Part shown: piece by piece, positions 48,704 through 57,987 of the stretch
Position numbering within the stretch: position 1 is the stretch's first letter
Layout of the letters: each line of letters opens with the position of its first letter
Origin: Lachnospiraceae bacterium
GTDB taxonomy: Bacteria; Bacillota; Clostridia; Lachnospirales; Lachnospiraceae
Length of the DNA stretch: 64,000 nucleotides
Direction of reading: 5' to 3'
Assembly (NCBI GenBank): GCA_028692395.1
Contig: JAQUXP010000003.1
Coordinates: forward strand, 78,882 to 142,881
The notes under the pieces: generated by a model
Databases searched by the model: none
What the model was told of the DNA's origin: nothing
The model's input: the letters and a program-made list of their open reading frames with translations, nothing else
Made by a program: the position numbers and the translations under genes

Positions 48704-49604
48704 TACAATAGGATACAGTATCAAACAGGGTGTGAAGAACATCTGGAGAAACAAAATCTTTTCCCTTGCATCAGTGGCAACTATGGCTGCCTGTATTTTT
48801 ATCTTTGGTTTATTCTTTTCCCTGTTGATGAACTTCAGCTATATCATCAAAGGAGTGGAAGCGGGCGTTTCCATGACTGTTTTCTTTAATGAAGGAACCG
48901 ATCAGGCCACTATCGATCTGATCGGTGAACAGATTCTTGCCCGGGATGAGGTAAAGGATGTCAATTACGTATCAGCGGATGAAGCATGGCAGCGTTATCA
49001 GAACCAGTACTTTAAAGATAAGACTGAGCTGGCAGACGGATTTAAAAATGACAACCCGCTGGCAAGCTCTGCCAAGTTTGAGGTTTATGTTAACAGTGTA
49101 GAGAAGCAGAGCGATCTGCGGGATTTCATCACTGGTCTGAACGGAGTGCGTGAAGTAAATCAGTCAGAGCAGGCGACCAAGACACTTTCGACGGTAAACC
49201 GGTTGATCGGGTATGTGTCAATTGTCATCATTGGTATTCTTCTGGCAGTGGCAGTCTTCCTGATCAGTAATACGGTATCGGTAGGTATCTCCGTCCGTAA
49301 GGAAGAGATTGGTATTATGAAGCTGATTGGTGCTACAAACCTGTTCGTAAGACTTCCGTTTTTGATGGAAGGTATTATTATCGGACTTGTGGGTTCCTGT
49401 ATTCCACTGGCAATTTTGTATTTTCTGTACAATAAGGCCATCGGCTATGTGCTCGACAAGTTCAATATGCTTTCTGATTTTATGAATGGTCTGCTTCCGG
49501 TAGGTACCGTATTCCAGGTACTGCTTCCGGTAGGTCTGATCCTCGGTATGGGTATCGGTCTTGTAGGCGCAATCTTTACCATCCGTAAACATCTGAAGGT
49601 CTGA
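48693..49604 (+). CDS. ftsX: Cell-division permease FtsX
   Basis: 303 aa. One N-terminal helix (residues ~22-45), a ~125-residue extracytoplasmic domain, then three helices (~170-195, ~220-245, ~270-295), the FtsX topology. The extracytoplasmic domain is where FtsX activates cell-wall hydrolases in other bacteria. The conserved SVGISVRKEEIGIMKLIGAT cytoplasmic loop is present. Followed by a terminator and a C-terminal processing protease. Confidence 0.96.
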   Translation: MRISTIGYSIKQGVKNIWRNKIFSLASVATMAACIFIFGLFFSLLMNFSYIIKGVEAGVSMTVFFNEGTDQATIDLIGEQILARDEVKDVNYVSADEAWQRYQNQYFKDKTELADGFKNDNPLASSAKFEVYVNSVEKQSDLRDFITGLNGVREVNQSEQATKTLSTVNRLIGYVSIVIIGILLAVAVFLISNTVSVGISVRKEEIGIMKLIGATNLFVRLPFLMEGIIIGLVGSCIPLAILYFLYNKAIGYVLDKFNMLSDFMNGLLPVGTVFQVLLPVGLILGMGIGLVGAIFTIRKHLKV

Positions 49605-49630
49605 TAAAAGGATAGGAAATATAGAAGCTG

Positions 49631-49676
49631 AAAAGCTGTCTCATTACCAGAAAGATGGTCGGTGAGGCAGCTTTTT
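49631..49676 (+). terminator. Terminator of ftsEX
   Basis: Long stem AAAAGCTG...ACC (49631-49648) with GGT...CAGCTTTTT (49657-49676). The 3' arm ends in the T-run. Confidence 0.85.
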
Positions 49677-49703
49677 AGAGTTTTATGACAGAGGAGTTTA
49701 GAT

Positions 49704-50879
49704 ATGAAAAAAGAAAAATCAAGCAGCACAGCCAGAGGATTTTTGCTGGGTGTGCTATCGACTCTGGTGGTGCTGGGGGTTGTATTCACTGCCTGGAACT
49801 GGGACTATATTACCGGGAGCGGGGTTGCTCCGGCAAATCTCGGCGGTCAGGCGAAGGTCAGTGCTATCACACAGATGATTCATAAGGTTTATCTGGGAGA
49901 TGTGGATGAAGAACAGCTGACAGATTATATGTGTCTTGGTCTGGTGACCGGGCTTGGTGACAAATACTCTACTTATTATACAGAAGCACAGTATGAGAAG
50001 CTCCTTCAGTCCAATTCCGGACATTATTCCGGACTTGGTATTGAGATTAAGCAGGAGACAGAAGGCGGTGATATTCAGATCAGTAAATGCTACGATAACA
50101 CGCCGGCTGCAGATGCAGGAATAAAGGAGGGCGATATCCTGCGCTTTGTAGATGGAACTTCCGTGGAGGGACTTTCCAGTCAGGATGTGGTTGACATGAT
50201 TCAGAAAAAAGCACAGGGGGATTCTGTTTCACTGACACTGCAGCGGGGAGAGGAAACCTATACAGCCCAGGTGAAGATTTCAGATGTGGAAAGCGTTTCG
50301 GCCAGCGGACGGATGCTGGATGCACAGACGGGATATATCCAGATTACAGAATTTACAGGGGTCACCTCTGCACAGTTTCAGGAATGTATGAAAAATCTAA
50401 GAGAGCTTGGCATGAAAAAGCTGATTATTGACCTGCGGGACAATGGCGGCGGTTTGGTGACCGGTGTCTGTAACACCCTCAGACAGATTCTCCCCGAAGG
50501 ACTGATCGTATACACAGAGGACAAAAATGGGAAACGCGCAGAGGAACGCTGCGACGGTGATACACCGCTGGATATCCCGCTGGTGGTTCTGGTAAATAAA
50601 AACACAGCCAGTGCCGCAGAGATTTTTTCGGGGGCGGTGCAGGATTATAAAATCGGAACCATCCTGGGAACGGTTACCTATGGAAAAGGTGTTGTCCAGG
50701 ATACCTATCCTCTGAAGGGGGGCGGTGCCGTCAAGCTGACCATCTCTCATTATTATACGCCAAATGGTAATAATATTAATAGAACCGGTATCACACCGGA
50801 TGTGAAGCTTGATCAGGCGGAAGATGCCAGTGAGGATATTCAGCTTGCAAAAGCCCAGGAAATTCTCGCAGAAAAATAG
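49704..50879 (+). CDS. S41-family C-terminal processing peptidase (CtpA/CtpB-like)
   Basis: 391 aa. An N-terminal membrane anchor (residues ~10-32), a PDZ domain (~110-190: HYSGLGIEI ... GIKEGDILRFVDG) and the S41 tail-specific protease core with nucleophile Ser303 (NTASAAEIFSG) and general base Lys328 (TYGKGVVQ). Such proteases cut cell-envelope or signalling proteins. Position after ftsEX recalls Bacillus ftsEX-ctpB. SD GAGGAG. Confidence 0.94.
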   Translation: MKKEKSSSTARGFLLGVLSTLVVLGVVFTAWNWDYITGSGVAPANLGGQAKVSAITQMIHKVYLGDVDEEQLTDYMCLGLVTGLGDKYSTYYTEAQYEKLLQSNSGHYSGLGIEIKQETEGGDIQISKCYDNTPAADAGIKEGDILRFVDGTSVEGLSSQDVVDMIQKKAQGDSVSLTLQRGEETYTAQVKISDVESVSASGRMLDAQTGYIQITEFTGVTSAQFQECMKNLRELGMKKLIIDLRDNGGGLVTGVCNTLRQILPEGLIVYTEDKNGKRAEERCDGDTPLDIPLVVLVNKNTASAAEIFSGAVQDYKIGTILGTVTYGKGVVQDTYPLKGGGAVKLTISHYYTPNGNNINRTGITPDVKLDQAEDASEDIQLAKAQEILAEK

Positions 50880-50884
50880 CAGGA

Positions 50885-50913
50885 TTGCAGAATCATCCAG
50901 GGTGTGGTATGCT
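50885..50913 (+). promoter_or_regulatory. Promoter of degV
   Basis: TTGCAG, 17-bp spacer, TATGCT, directly after the ctp stop codon. Confidence 0.45.
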
Positions 50914-50944
50914 TGAAGACAGAAGAATGGGAGGGCGTACTAGA

Positions 50945-51817
50945 ATGAGCGATTATATTATCACAACAGAAAACACATGTGACATGCCATATTCTTATTA
51001 TGAAGAACACCATGTGGAAACGATGTTTCTTCCGTGTACCCTGAATGGGCAGGTATACAACAAAGAACATGATATTGAATCTGCTGAATTTTACCGTCTG
51101 ATGCGGGAAGGCTCTATGCCGACTACCTCGCAGGTGAACAGCGAGGAGGCAAAGAAGTGCTGGAAGCCTTTTCTTGAGGCGGGAAAGGGAATACTCCATG
51201 TTGCATTTTCATCGGGACTGTCCGGCACCTATAACAGCTGCCGGATCGCAGCGGAGGAGCTTCGGGAGGAGAATCCGGATTACAGAATCTTTGTGATTGA
51301 TTCTCTCTGTGCCTCTATGGGAGAGGGACTGCTTTTGCACAAAGCAATTCAGCTGAGAGATCAGGACATGAGCCTGGAGGATAGCGCTGCGTGGCTCGAG
51401 GAGAATAAGCTGAAGCTGTGCCATGTATTTACGGTGGATGATCTGATGCATCTGCATCGCGGCGGACGTGTATCGAAGATGAGCGCAATCCTTGGAACAA
51501 TGATTAATATCAAACCGATGCTGCACGTGGATAACGAAGGACATCTGATTCTGCTCAACAAAGCTCGGGGAAGAAAGAAAGCCCTGCAGACTCTGGTTTC
51601 CATGATGGAGGAGCGGGTAGGAAGCTTTGCCGATGCAAATGATACTGTCTTTATCAGTCACGGTGACTGTGAGGACGATGCAAGGCTGGTGGAAAGGCTT
51701 GTAAAGCAGAAGTATCCCTGTGTGAAAACAGTTCTTGTGAATCCGGTAGGACCTACCATCGGTACACATTCCGGTCCGGGAACCGTTGCACTGTTCTTTT
51801 GGGGAGATCACCGCTGA
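50945..51817 (+). CDS. DegV-family fatty-acid-binding protein
   Basis: 290 aa. DegV fold with the fatty-acid carboxylate loop TSQVNSEE (residues ~61-68) and FSSGLSGTY (~91-99), plus LHRGGRVSKM in the second half. DegV/FakB proteins present fatty acids to the FakA kinase; FakA is not in the window. The start at 50945 follows GGGAGG; the frame's 20-residue upstream extension is rejected. Confidence 0.93.
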   Translation: MSDYIITTENTCDMPYSYYEEHHVETMFLPCTLNGQVYNKEHDIESAEFYRLMREGSMPTTSQVNSEEAKKCWKPFLEAGKGILHVAFSSGLSGTYNSCRIAAEELREENPDYRIFVIDSLCASMGEGLLLHKAIQLRDQDMSLEDSAAWLEENKLKLCHVFTVDDLMHLHRGGRVSKMSAILGTMINIKPMLHVDNEGHLILLNKARGRKKALQTLVSMMEERVGSFADANDTVFISHGDCEDDARLVERLVKQKYPCVKTVLVNPVGPTIGTHSGPGTVALFFWGDHR

Positions 51818-51856
51818 TCAGAGAAAAAACCAGGTAAGAAGAATACAAAATCGTGA

Positions 51857-51898
51857 AAAAGTCGGGGGATTTTCCATGAAATCCCTTGACTTTTTTTT
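51857..51898 (+). terminator. Terminator of degV, overlapping the str promoter
   Basis: AAGTC...ATTT (51859-51872) pairs with AAAT...GACTT (51879-51892), with two G-U pairs and T8. The -35 of the rpsL promoter is made of its 3' arm. Confidence 0.85.
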
Positions 51899-51914
51899 GA
51901 CATAAGGATATAAT
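51886..51914 (+). promoter_or_regulatory. Promoter of the str operon
   Basis: TTGACT, 17-bp spacer, perfect TATAAT, with a ~100-nt leader holding a CCCCGC/GCGG hairpin before rpsL. Confidence 0.75.
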
Positions 51915-52022
51915 AGTCAAGCGTGCATGAAAATATGTTTTTTTTGTGCGCAAAATTACAAAAATAAGCAACCGAACAGGAACCCCGCAAAAAGCGGAGA
52001 AATTATCAGGAGGTGAAATGGA

Positions 52023-52436
52023 ATGCCAACATTTAATCAGTTAGTAAGAAAAGGACGTCAGACATCTGTAAAGAAGTCTACCGCACCAGCTCTGCAGAAA
52101 AGCTTTAACTCTCTTCAGAAGAAAACTTCAGATATGTCATCCCCACAGAAACGTGGTGTATGTACAGCAGTTAAAACAGCTACTCCTAAGAAGCCTAACT
52201 CAGCTCTTAGAAAAATCGCCAGAGTTCGTCTTTCCAATGGTATCGAAGTAACAAGCTATATCCCGGGAGAAGGTCATAACCTTCAGGAGCATAGCGTTGT
52301 TCTTATCCGTGGAGGAAGAGTTAAGGATTTACCAGGTACAAGATATCACATTATCCGTGGTACACTTGATACAGCAGGTGTAGCAAACAGAAAACAGGCT
52401 CGTTCCAAATACGGCGCTAAGAGACCTAAAAAATAA
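52023..52436 (+). CDS. rpsL: 30S ribosomal protein S12
   Basis: 137 aa. [12 protein letters not shown] start, the decoding-centre loops [17 protein letters not shown] (with the Lys that mutates in streptomycin resistance; wild type here) and [24 protein letters not shown]. No rpoB/rpoC lies upstream. Confidence 0.98.
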   Translation: MPTFNQLVRKGRQTSVKKSTAPALQKSFNSLQKKTSDMSSPQKRGVCTAVKTATPKKPNSALRKIARVRLSNGIEVTSYIPGEGHNLQEHSVVLIRGGRVKDLPGTRYHIIRGTLDTAGVANRKQARSKYGAKRPKK

Positions 52437-53121
<685 letters not shown>

Positions 53122-53173
53122 TTCTGAACAGCATGATTTTAGTCTATTGATGCTAAAATAGGAGGAAATAATT

Positions 53174-55291
53174 TTGGCTGGAAGAGAATATCCATTAGAG
53201 AGAACCAGAAACATTGGTATTATGGCTCATATCGATGCAGGTAAGACTACTCTTACTGAGCGTATCCTGTATTATACCGGTGTAAACTATAAAATTGGTG
53301 ATACTCATGAAGGAACTGCTACCATGGACTGGATGGAGCAGGAGCAGGAGCGTGGTATCACAATTACTTCAGCCGCTACAACCTGTCACTGGACACATCA
53401 GAAGAACTGCGAGACACAGCCTGGTGCTTTAGAGCATCGTATCAATATCATTGATACCCCAGGTCACGTTGACTTTACCGTTGAGGTAGAGCGTTCTCTT
53501 CGTGTACTTGACGGTGCAGTTGGAGTTTTCTGTGCGAAGGGTGGAGTTGAGCCTCAGTCTGAGAATGTATGGCGTCAGGCCGATACTTACAATGTACCTC
53601 GTATGGCATTCATCAACAAGATGGATATCCTTGGTGCAGATTTCTACAATGCAGTAGATCAGATTAAGACTCGTCTCGGCAAGAATGCAATCATTCTTGA
53701 ACTTCCTATCGGAAAAGAAGACGAATTCCAGGGAGTAATCGATCTGTTTGAGATGCAGGCTTACATCTACAATGATGAAAAAGGCGAAGATATCTCAATC
53801 ACAGAGATCCCGGATGACATGAAAGATGATGCTGAACTGTATCGCACCGAGCTTATCGAGAAAATCTGTGAGCTGGACGACGAGCTGATGATGCGTTACC
53901 TGGAAGATGATATCCCATCAGTTGATGAACTGAAAGCGGCACTGAGAAAGGGTACATGTGAGTGTACTGCTGTTCCGGTCTGCTGTGGTACAGCATACAG
54001 AAATAAAGGTGTTCAGAAATTACTGGATGCAATTATTGATTTTATGCCTGCACCAACAGATATTCCGCCAATCGACGGAACCGATCTGGAAGGAAATGAG
54101 ACTGTAAGACATTCTTCTGACGAAGAGCCATTCTCAGCACTGGCATTCAAGATTATGACAGACCCATTTGTTGGTAAGCTGGCATACTTCCGTGTATATT
54201 CCGGAACAATGAATGCAGGTTCTTATGTATTCAACTCTACGAAACAGAAGAAAGAGCGTGTTGGACGTATCCTTCAGATGCATGCCAACAAACGTATGGA
54301 GCTTGACAAAGTATACTCAGGAGACATCGCAGCAGCTATCGGATTTAAGTTCACCACAACCGGTGATACAATCTGTGACGAGCAGCATCCGGTAATCCTT
54401 GAGTCCATGGAGTTCCCGGAGCCTGTTATTGAGCTCGCTATCGAGCCTAAGACAAAAGCAGGTCAGGGTAAACTTGGTGAGGCTCTGTCAAAACTTGCGG
54501 AAGAGGATCCTACTTTCCGTGCTCATACAAATCAGGAAACAGGACAGACAATTATCGCTGGTATGGGTGAGCTTCACCTTGACATCATCGTAGACCGTCT
54601 GCTTCGTGAGTTCCATGTAGAAGCAAATGTTGGTGCTCCTCAGGTTGCATACAAAGAGACCATCACAAAACCGGCTGATATTGACAGTAAATATGCAAAA
54701 CAGTCTGGTGGACGTGGACAGTATGGTCATTGTAAAGTTAAATTTACACCTATGGATGCAAATGCTGAAGAGACTTACAAGTTTGAAATCTCTGTTGTCG
54801 GCGGATCTATTCCAAAAGAGTATATCCCGGCAGTAGGTGAAGGTATCGAAGAGGCTATGAAGGCCGGTCTTCTTGGAGGATTCCCGGTAGTTGGCGTTTG
54901 TGCTAACGTATACGATGGTTCTTACCATGAGGTCGATTCTTCTGAGATGGCATTCCATATTGCAGGTTCTCTTGCATTCAAGGAAGCTATGCAGAAGGCA
55001 GCTCCAGTACTTCTTGAGCCTATTATGAAGGTCGAAGTATCTACACCAGAAGATTACATGGGTGATGTTATCGGTGATATCAACTCCCGTCGTGGTCGTA
55101 TCGAAGGTATGGATGATATCGGCGGCGGAAAGATGATCCGTGGATTTGTTCCGCTTGCTGAGATGTTTGGCTATGCTACAGACCTGCGTTCTAAGACACA
55201 GGGACGTGGTAACTACTCAATGTTCTTTGACAGATACGAGCCAGTTCCGAAGTCAGTTCAGGAAAAAGTTCTGTCTGCAAAGGCGAAATAA
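53174..55291 (+). CDS. fusA: Elongation factor G
   Basis: 705 aa. GTPase motifs [22 protein letters not shown]. All five EF-G domains are present, with the domain IV/V parts [15 protein letters not shown] and [14 protein letters not shown]. It drives translocation and, with RRF, ribosome recycling. It starts at TTG (53174) behind TAGGAGG, as the protein sequence [19 protein letters not shown] shows. Confidence 0.97.
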   Translation: MAGREYPLERTRNIGIMAHIDAGKTTLTERILYYTGVNYKIGDTHEGTATMDWMEQEQERGITITSAATTCHWTHQKNCETQPGALEHRINIIDTPGHVDFTVEVERSLRVLDGAVGVFCAKGGVEPQSENVWRQADTYNVPRMAFINKMDILGADFYNAVDQIKTRLGKNAIILELPIGKEDEFQGVIDLFEMQAYIYNDEKGEDISITEIPDDMKDDAELYRTELIEKICELDDELMMRYLEDDIPSVDELKAALRKGTCECTAVPVCCGTAYRNKGVQKLLDAIIDFMPAPTDIPPIDGTDLEGNETVRHSSDEEPFSALAFKIMTDPFVGKLAYFRVYSGTMNAGSYVFNSTKQKKERVGRILQMHANKRMELDKVYSGDIAAAIGFKFTTTGDTICDEQHPVILESMEFPEPVIELAIEPKTKAGQGKLGEALSKLAEEDPTFRAHTNQETGQTIIAGMGELHLDIIVDRLLREFHVEANVGAPQVAYKETITKPADIDSKYAKQSGGRGQYGHCKVKFTPMDANAEETYKFEISVVGGSIPKEYIPAVGEGIEEAMKAGLLGGFPVVGVCANVYDGSYHEVDSSEMAFHIAGSLAFKEAMQKAAPVLLEPIMKVEVSTPEDYMGDVIGDINSRRGRIEGMDDIGGGKMIRGFVPLAEMFGYATDLRSKTQGRGNYSMFFDRYEPVPKSVQEKVLSAKAK

Positions 55292-55320
55292 GAGTTTAAA
55301 AGAGTTTCGTTATATTTTGC

Positions 55321-55349
55321 TTGCAAAACCCTTGATTATGCAATATAAT
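55321..55349 (+). promoter_or_regulatory. Promoter of tuf
   Basis: TTGCAA, 17-bp spacer, TATAAT. The spacer and -10 lie inside a perfect 12-bp inverted repeat (55328-55339 with 55345-55356). It gives tuf its own transcript, about 100 nt of leader. Confidence 0.65.
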
Positions 55350-55456
55350 CAAGGGTAGCAGGTTTAGAAACAATATGGAGTTTAGACTCCCGGCAGCAAA
55401 CCGCTGCACTTAATAAGAAGCCAATAAGGCGTAGATTTGTAAGGAGGATTTTAAAA

Positions 55457-56650
55457 ATGGCTAAGGCTAAATTTGAAAGAACAAAACCGCATTGTAACAT
55501 CGGTACCATCGGACACGTTGACCATGGTAAAACAACTTTGACAGCAGCTATCACAAAGACACTTGCTGCAAGAGTAGCTGGTAACGCAGCTGTTGATTTC
55601 GAGAACATCGATAAAGCTCCAGAAGAGAGAGAGCGTGGAATCACAATCTCTACTTCTCACGTTGAGTATGAGACAGATAAAAGACATTACGCACACGTTG
55701 ACTGCCCAGGCCATGCTGACTATGTAAAGAACATGATCACTGGTGCTGCACAGATGGACGGCGCTATCCTGGTTGTTGCTGCAACTGATGGTGTTATGGC
55801 TCAGACAAAAGAGCATATCCTTCTGTCTCGTCAGGTAGGTGTACCTTATATCGTAGTATTCATGAACAAATGTGACATGGTTGATGACGAAGAGCTGCTT
55901 GAGCTGGTAGACATGGAAGTACGTGAGCTGCTGAGCGAGTATGACTTCCCAGGCGATGACACACCAATCATCCAGGGTTCTGCTCTGAAAGCTCTTGAAG
56001 ATCCTTCAAGCGCATGGGGAGACAAAATCATGGAGCTTATGGATGCTGTTGACAGCTGGATCCCAGATCCTAAGCGTGCTACAGATCAGCCATTCCTGAT
56101 GCCTATCGAGGATGTATTCACAATCACAGGTCGTGGAACTGTTGCTACAGGCCGTGTTGAGCGTGGAGTTCTTCATGTCAACGAGGAAGTTGAAATCGTT
56201 GGTATCAAAGAAGAGACAAGAAAAACTGTTGTAACCGGTATCGAGATGTTCCGTAAATTACTGGATGAGGCTCAGGCTGGAGATAACATCGGTGCACTGC
56301 TTCGTGGTGTTCAGAGAACTGATATCGAAAGAGGTCAGGTTATCGCTAAACCAGGTTCTGTTACCTGCCATAAGAAATTTACAGCACAGGTATACGTACT
56401 GACTAAAGATGAAGGTGGACGTCATACTCCTTTCTTCAACAACTACAGACCTCAGTTCTACTTCCGTACAACTGACGTTACAGGTGTTATCGCTCTTCCA
56501 GAAGGAACTGAGATGTGCATGCCTGGAGATAACGTAGAGATGACTATCGAACTGATCCATCCAATCGCTATGGAGCAGGGACTTACATTCGCTATTCGTG
56601 AAGGTGGACGTACTGTAGGTTCAGGACGTGTTGCTACCGTTATCGAGTAA
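55457..56650 (+). CDS. tuf: Elongation factor Tu
   Basis: 397 aa. GTPase motifs [23 protein letters not shown] and ALKAL; switch [10 protein letters not shown]-terminal barrel [13 protein letters not shown]. It delivers aminoacyl-tRNA. SD AAGGAGG. Last gene of the str operon with both operon and private promoters. Confidence 0.98.
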   Translation: MAKAKFERTKPHCNIGTIGHVDHGKTTLTAAITKTLAARVAGNAAVDFENIDKAPEERERGITISTSHVEYETDKRHYAHVDCPGHADYVKNMITGAAQMDGAILVVAATDGVMAQTKEHILLSRQVGVPYIVVFMNKCDMVDDEELLELVDMEVRELLSEYDFPGDDTPIIQGSALKALEDPSSAWGDKIMELMDAVDSWIPDPKRATDQPFLMPIEDVFTITGRGTVATGRVERGVLHVNEEVEIVGIKEETRKTVVTGIEMFRKLLDEAQAGDNIGALLRGVQRTDIERGQVIAKPGSVTCHKKFTAQVYVLTKDEGGRHTPFFNNYRPQFYFRTTDVTGVIALPEGTEMCMPGDNVEMTIELIHPIAMEQGLTFAIREGGRTVGSGRVATVIE

Positions 56651-56673
56651 TATCGAATAAATACAGTATAATC

Positions 56674-56707
56674 AAGGCTCCCAGGGTTTTCCCAGGGAGC
56701 TTTTTTT
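56674..56707 (+). terminator. Terminator of tuf
   Basis: GGCTCCCAGGG pairs with CCCAGGGAGC (one A-A mismatch), TTT loop, then T7. Confidence 0.9.
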
Positions 56708-56791
56708 GAACTTTAAAATATCGAGAATGTTGTGAACGGTGTCACAAATCAAAAACTCCAATGAATTTTGCTATTCACTGGAGAGATTTCT

Positions 56792-56820
56792 TTGACAAAT
56801 TTAATTATTGGTGTTAATAT
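56792..56820 (+). promoter_or_regulatory. Promoter of candidate antitoxin RNA
   Basis: Consensus TTGACA, 17-bp spacer, TAATAT. Transcription would begin near 56827 and run into the bidirectional terminator about 85 nt later, with no reading frame in between. Confidence 0.65.
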
Positions 56821-56826
56821 ATTCAT

Positions 56827-56913
56827 ATAAAAGAGTGCTACCGATAGACGGTTAGTCCGAATAAATATGTGCAAAATAGCCGCTTAGTTTACCAGACGTG
56901 GGCGGCTATTTTT
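56827..56913 (+). ncRNA. Candidate type I antitoxin small RNA
   Basis: A ~87-nt transcript unit: a strong promoter, no start codon with SD, and a terminator at 56873-56913 whose 3' arm covers the last codons of the small toxin gene on the opposite strand. Its 5' part (56835-56858) carries GTGCTACC...CGGTTAGTCC, which is repeated in the same RNA sense in the toxin mRNA leader (minus strand, 57163-57135). The overlap gives up to 40 nt of perfect antisense pairing at the 3' ends of both RNAs, as in txpA/RatA- or par/Fst-type loci. Confidence 0.55.
56873..56913. terminator. Bidirectional terminator shared by toxin mRNA and antitoxin RNA
   Basis: Perfect AAAATAGCCGC (56873-56883) with GCGGCTATTTT (56902-56912), T-runs on both sides. 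Convergent transcripts end in it. Confidence 0.85.
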
Positions 56914-57001
56914 GTGTCTTGTTACTCCCGATGGCATATCCGAGTCCAAAGGCAGTTAAGCATAAGCTAATAACTGCAATCAGACCTTCAAGTGTCAACA
57001 T
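56906..57001 (-). CDS. Small hydrophobic peptide, candidate type I (Hol-Tox-like) toxin
   Basis: 31 aa: short N-terminal MLTLEG, one hydrophobic helix (LIAVISLCLTAFGLGYAIG) and a polar KTQK tail. Size and layout match single-span membrane toxins of type I systems and the holin-like toxin peptides common in Firmicutes. AAAGGAGG lies 10 bp before the ATG at 57001; an ATG two codons upstream is too close to the SD. The mRNA leader is about 165 nt and strongly structured, which is usual for toxins held silent. Toxicity is inference. A 106-aa frame on the + strand across this region is a shadow. Confidence 0.65.
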   Translation of the reverse strand: MLTLEGLIAVISLCLTAFGLGYAIGSNKTQK

Positions 57002-57167
57002 TGGCATCCCCTCCTTTAGCAAGATTTCCGTCAGACTAGCTGGGGATTTCTATGTAATCAGAGGGTCACAGGTCTACGTTTCACTTCGGTCGTTGCTGAA
57101 CAAGTGCCACAGGCACTTAGCAACCTCTGTTGAAGGACTAACCGCCTACCGTTTTGGTAGCACCCAT
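57002..57167 (-). promoter_or_regulatory. Structured 5' leader of the toxin mRNA
   Basis: About 165 nt. It begins with GGTGCTACC...GGTTAGTCC shared with the small RNA, then a long hairpin (57092-57108 with 57112-57124, core AAGTGCC/GGCACTT), and ends at a strong SD. Tight folding could delay translation until processing. Confidence 0.5.
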
Positions 57168-57173
57168 GAGCAA

Positions 57174-57202
57174 ATTATAACAAGGGAGATGAATTTAATC
57201 AA
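57174..57202 (-). promoter_or_regulatory. Promoter of the toxin mRNA
   Basis: Minus strand TTGATT (57202-57197), 17-bp spacer, perfect TATAAT (57179-57174). Confidence 0.65.
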
Positions 57203-57312
57203 TCCCCAGATAACATAAATAGTAAACTACGATGATTATAATTTTCATCGAAGTTGTTTTTTATAAGATATACTATAATCGCAGGATAGCTCTAGAGCCA
57301 GAGGTGGACTTT

Positions 57313-57987
57313 ATGAATTATAAAATTTTGATGGTAGACGATGATAGAGAATTACTGAAAATGCTGAGTCGTTATTTTACATGGATGAGTTATACAGTAA
57401 TTATTGCAGAAAATGGTATAGAAGCATTGGAGAAGATAAATACAAATCCCGATATTATTTTGCTGGATGTAAATATGCCGGGAATGGATGGAATTGAAGT
57501 ATGTAGACGAATCAGAGATACTGTTTCCTGTCCAATTATTTTTTTGACTGCAAAAGTAGAAGAACAGGATCGGGTAATGGGACTGTTATCTGGCGGAGAT
57601 GATTACGTTGTAAAACCATTTAGCTTGAAAGAATTAAACGCCAGAATTATTGCGCATTTAAAGCGGGAGGAACGACTACATAGAAAAACGTCACAACGGT
57701 TTTATGGAGATCTGGTCATTGACTATGCTCGTAAGAATGTACAAATCAAAGGACAAACGCTGAATATTACAAAATTAGAATATGACATTATGGAATTTCT
57801 GTCCATGAACCCTGAAATTGTGTTTGATAAAGAACGAATCTACGAAAAGATCAGTGGATATGAAGCGGAAGGGGAGAGCCGGGTAGTTACAGAATTAATT
57901 CGTAGAATTCGTAAAAAAATTAAAATGTATACGGAGCATGAATATATTGAAACGGTATGGGGGATGGGGTACAAATGGATAAAATAA
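57313..57987 (+). CDS. OmpR-family response regulator
   Basis: 224 aa. Receiver with acidic pocket VDDD, phospho-acceptor Asp52 (LLDVNMPGMDG) and Lys in DDYVVKPFS; C-terminal winged helix ending ETVWGMGYKW. The ATG at 57313 is chosen (GAGGTGG SD, and the receiver begins immediately); the upstream frame to 57232 would add a non-homologous tail. It overlaps its kinase by 13 bp. A small palindrome CGATGA...TCATCG at 57229-57250 lies in the upstream region. Likely targets are the ABC genes that follow. Confidence 0.93.
   Translation: MNYKILMVDDDRELLKMLSRYFTWMSYTVIIAENGIEALEKINTNPDIILLDVNMPGMDGIEVCRRIRDTVSCPIIFLTAKVEEQDRVMGLLSGGDDYVVKPFSLKELNARIIAHLKREERLHRKTSQRFYGDLVIDYARKNVQIKGQTLNITKLEYDIMEFLSMNPEIVFDKERIYEKISGYEAEGESRVVTELIRRIRKKIKMYTEHEYIETVWGMGYKWIK

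Noticed and set aside
51897..51902. TTGACA as the -35 of rpsL
   Set aside because: Only 6 bp from the TATAAT; the TTGACT at 51886 has the correct 17-bp spacing.
55328..55356. 12-bp perfect stem after fusA as a terminator
   Set aside because: No T-run follows, and it coincides with a 17-bp-spaced promoter for tuf.
56898..57218. A 106-aa open frame on the + strand across the toxin locus
   Set aside because: No SD, composition unlike a protein, and it is antisense to a better-supported small gene with promoter, SD and terminator.
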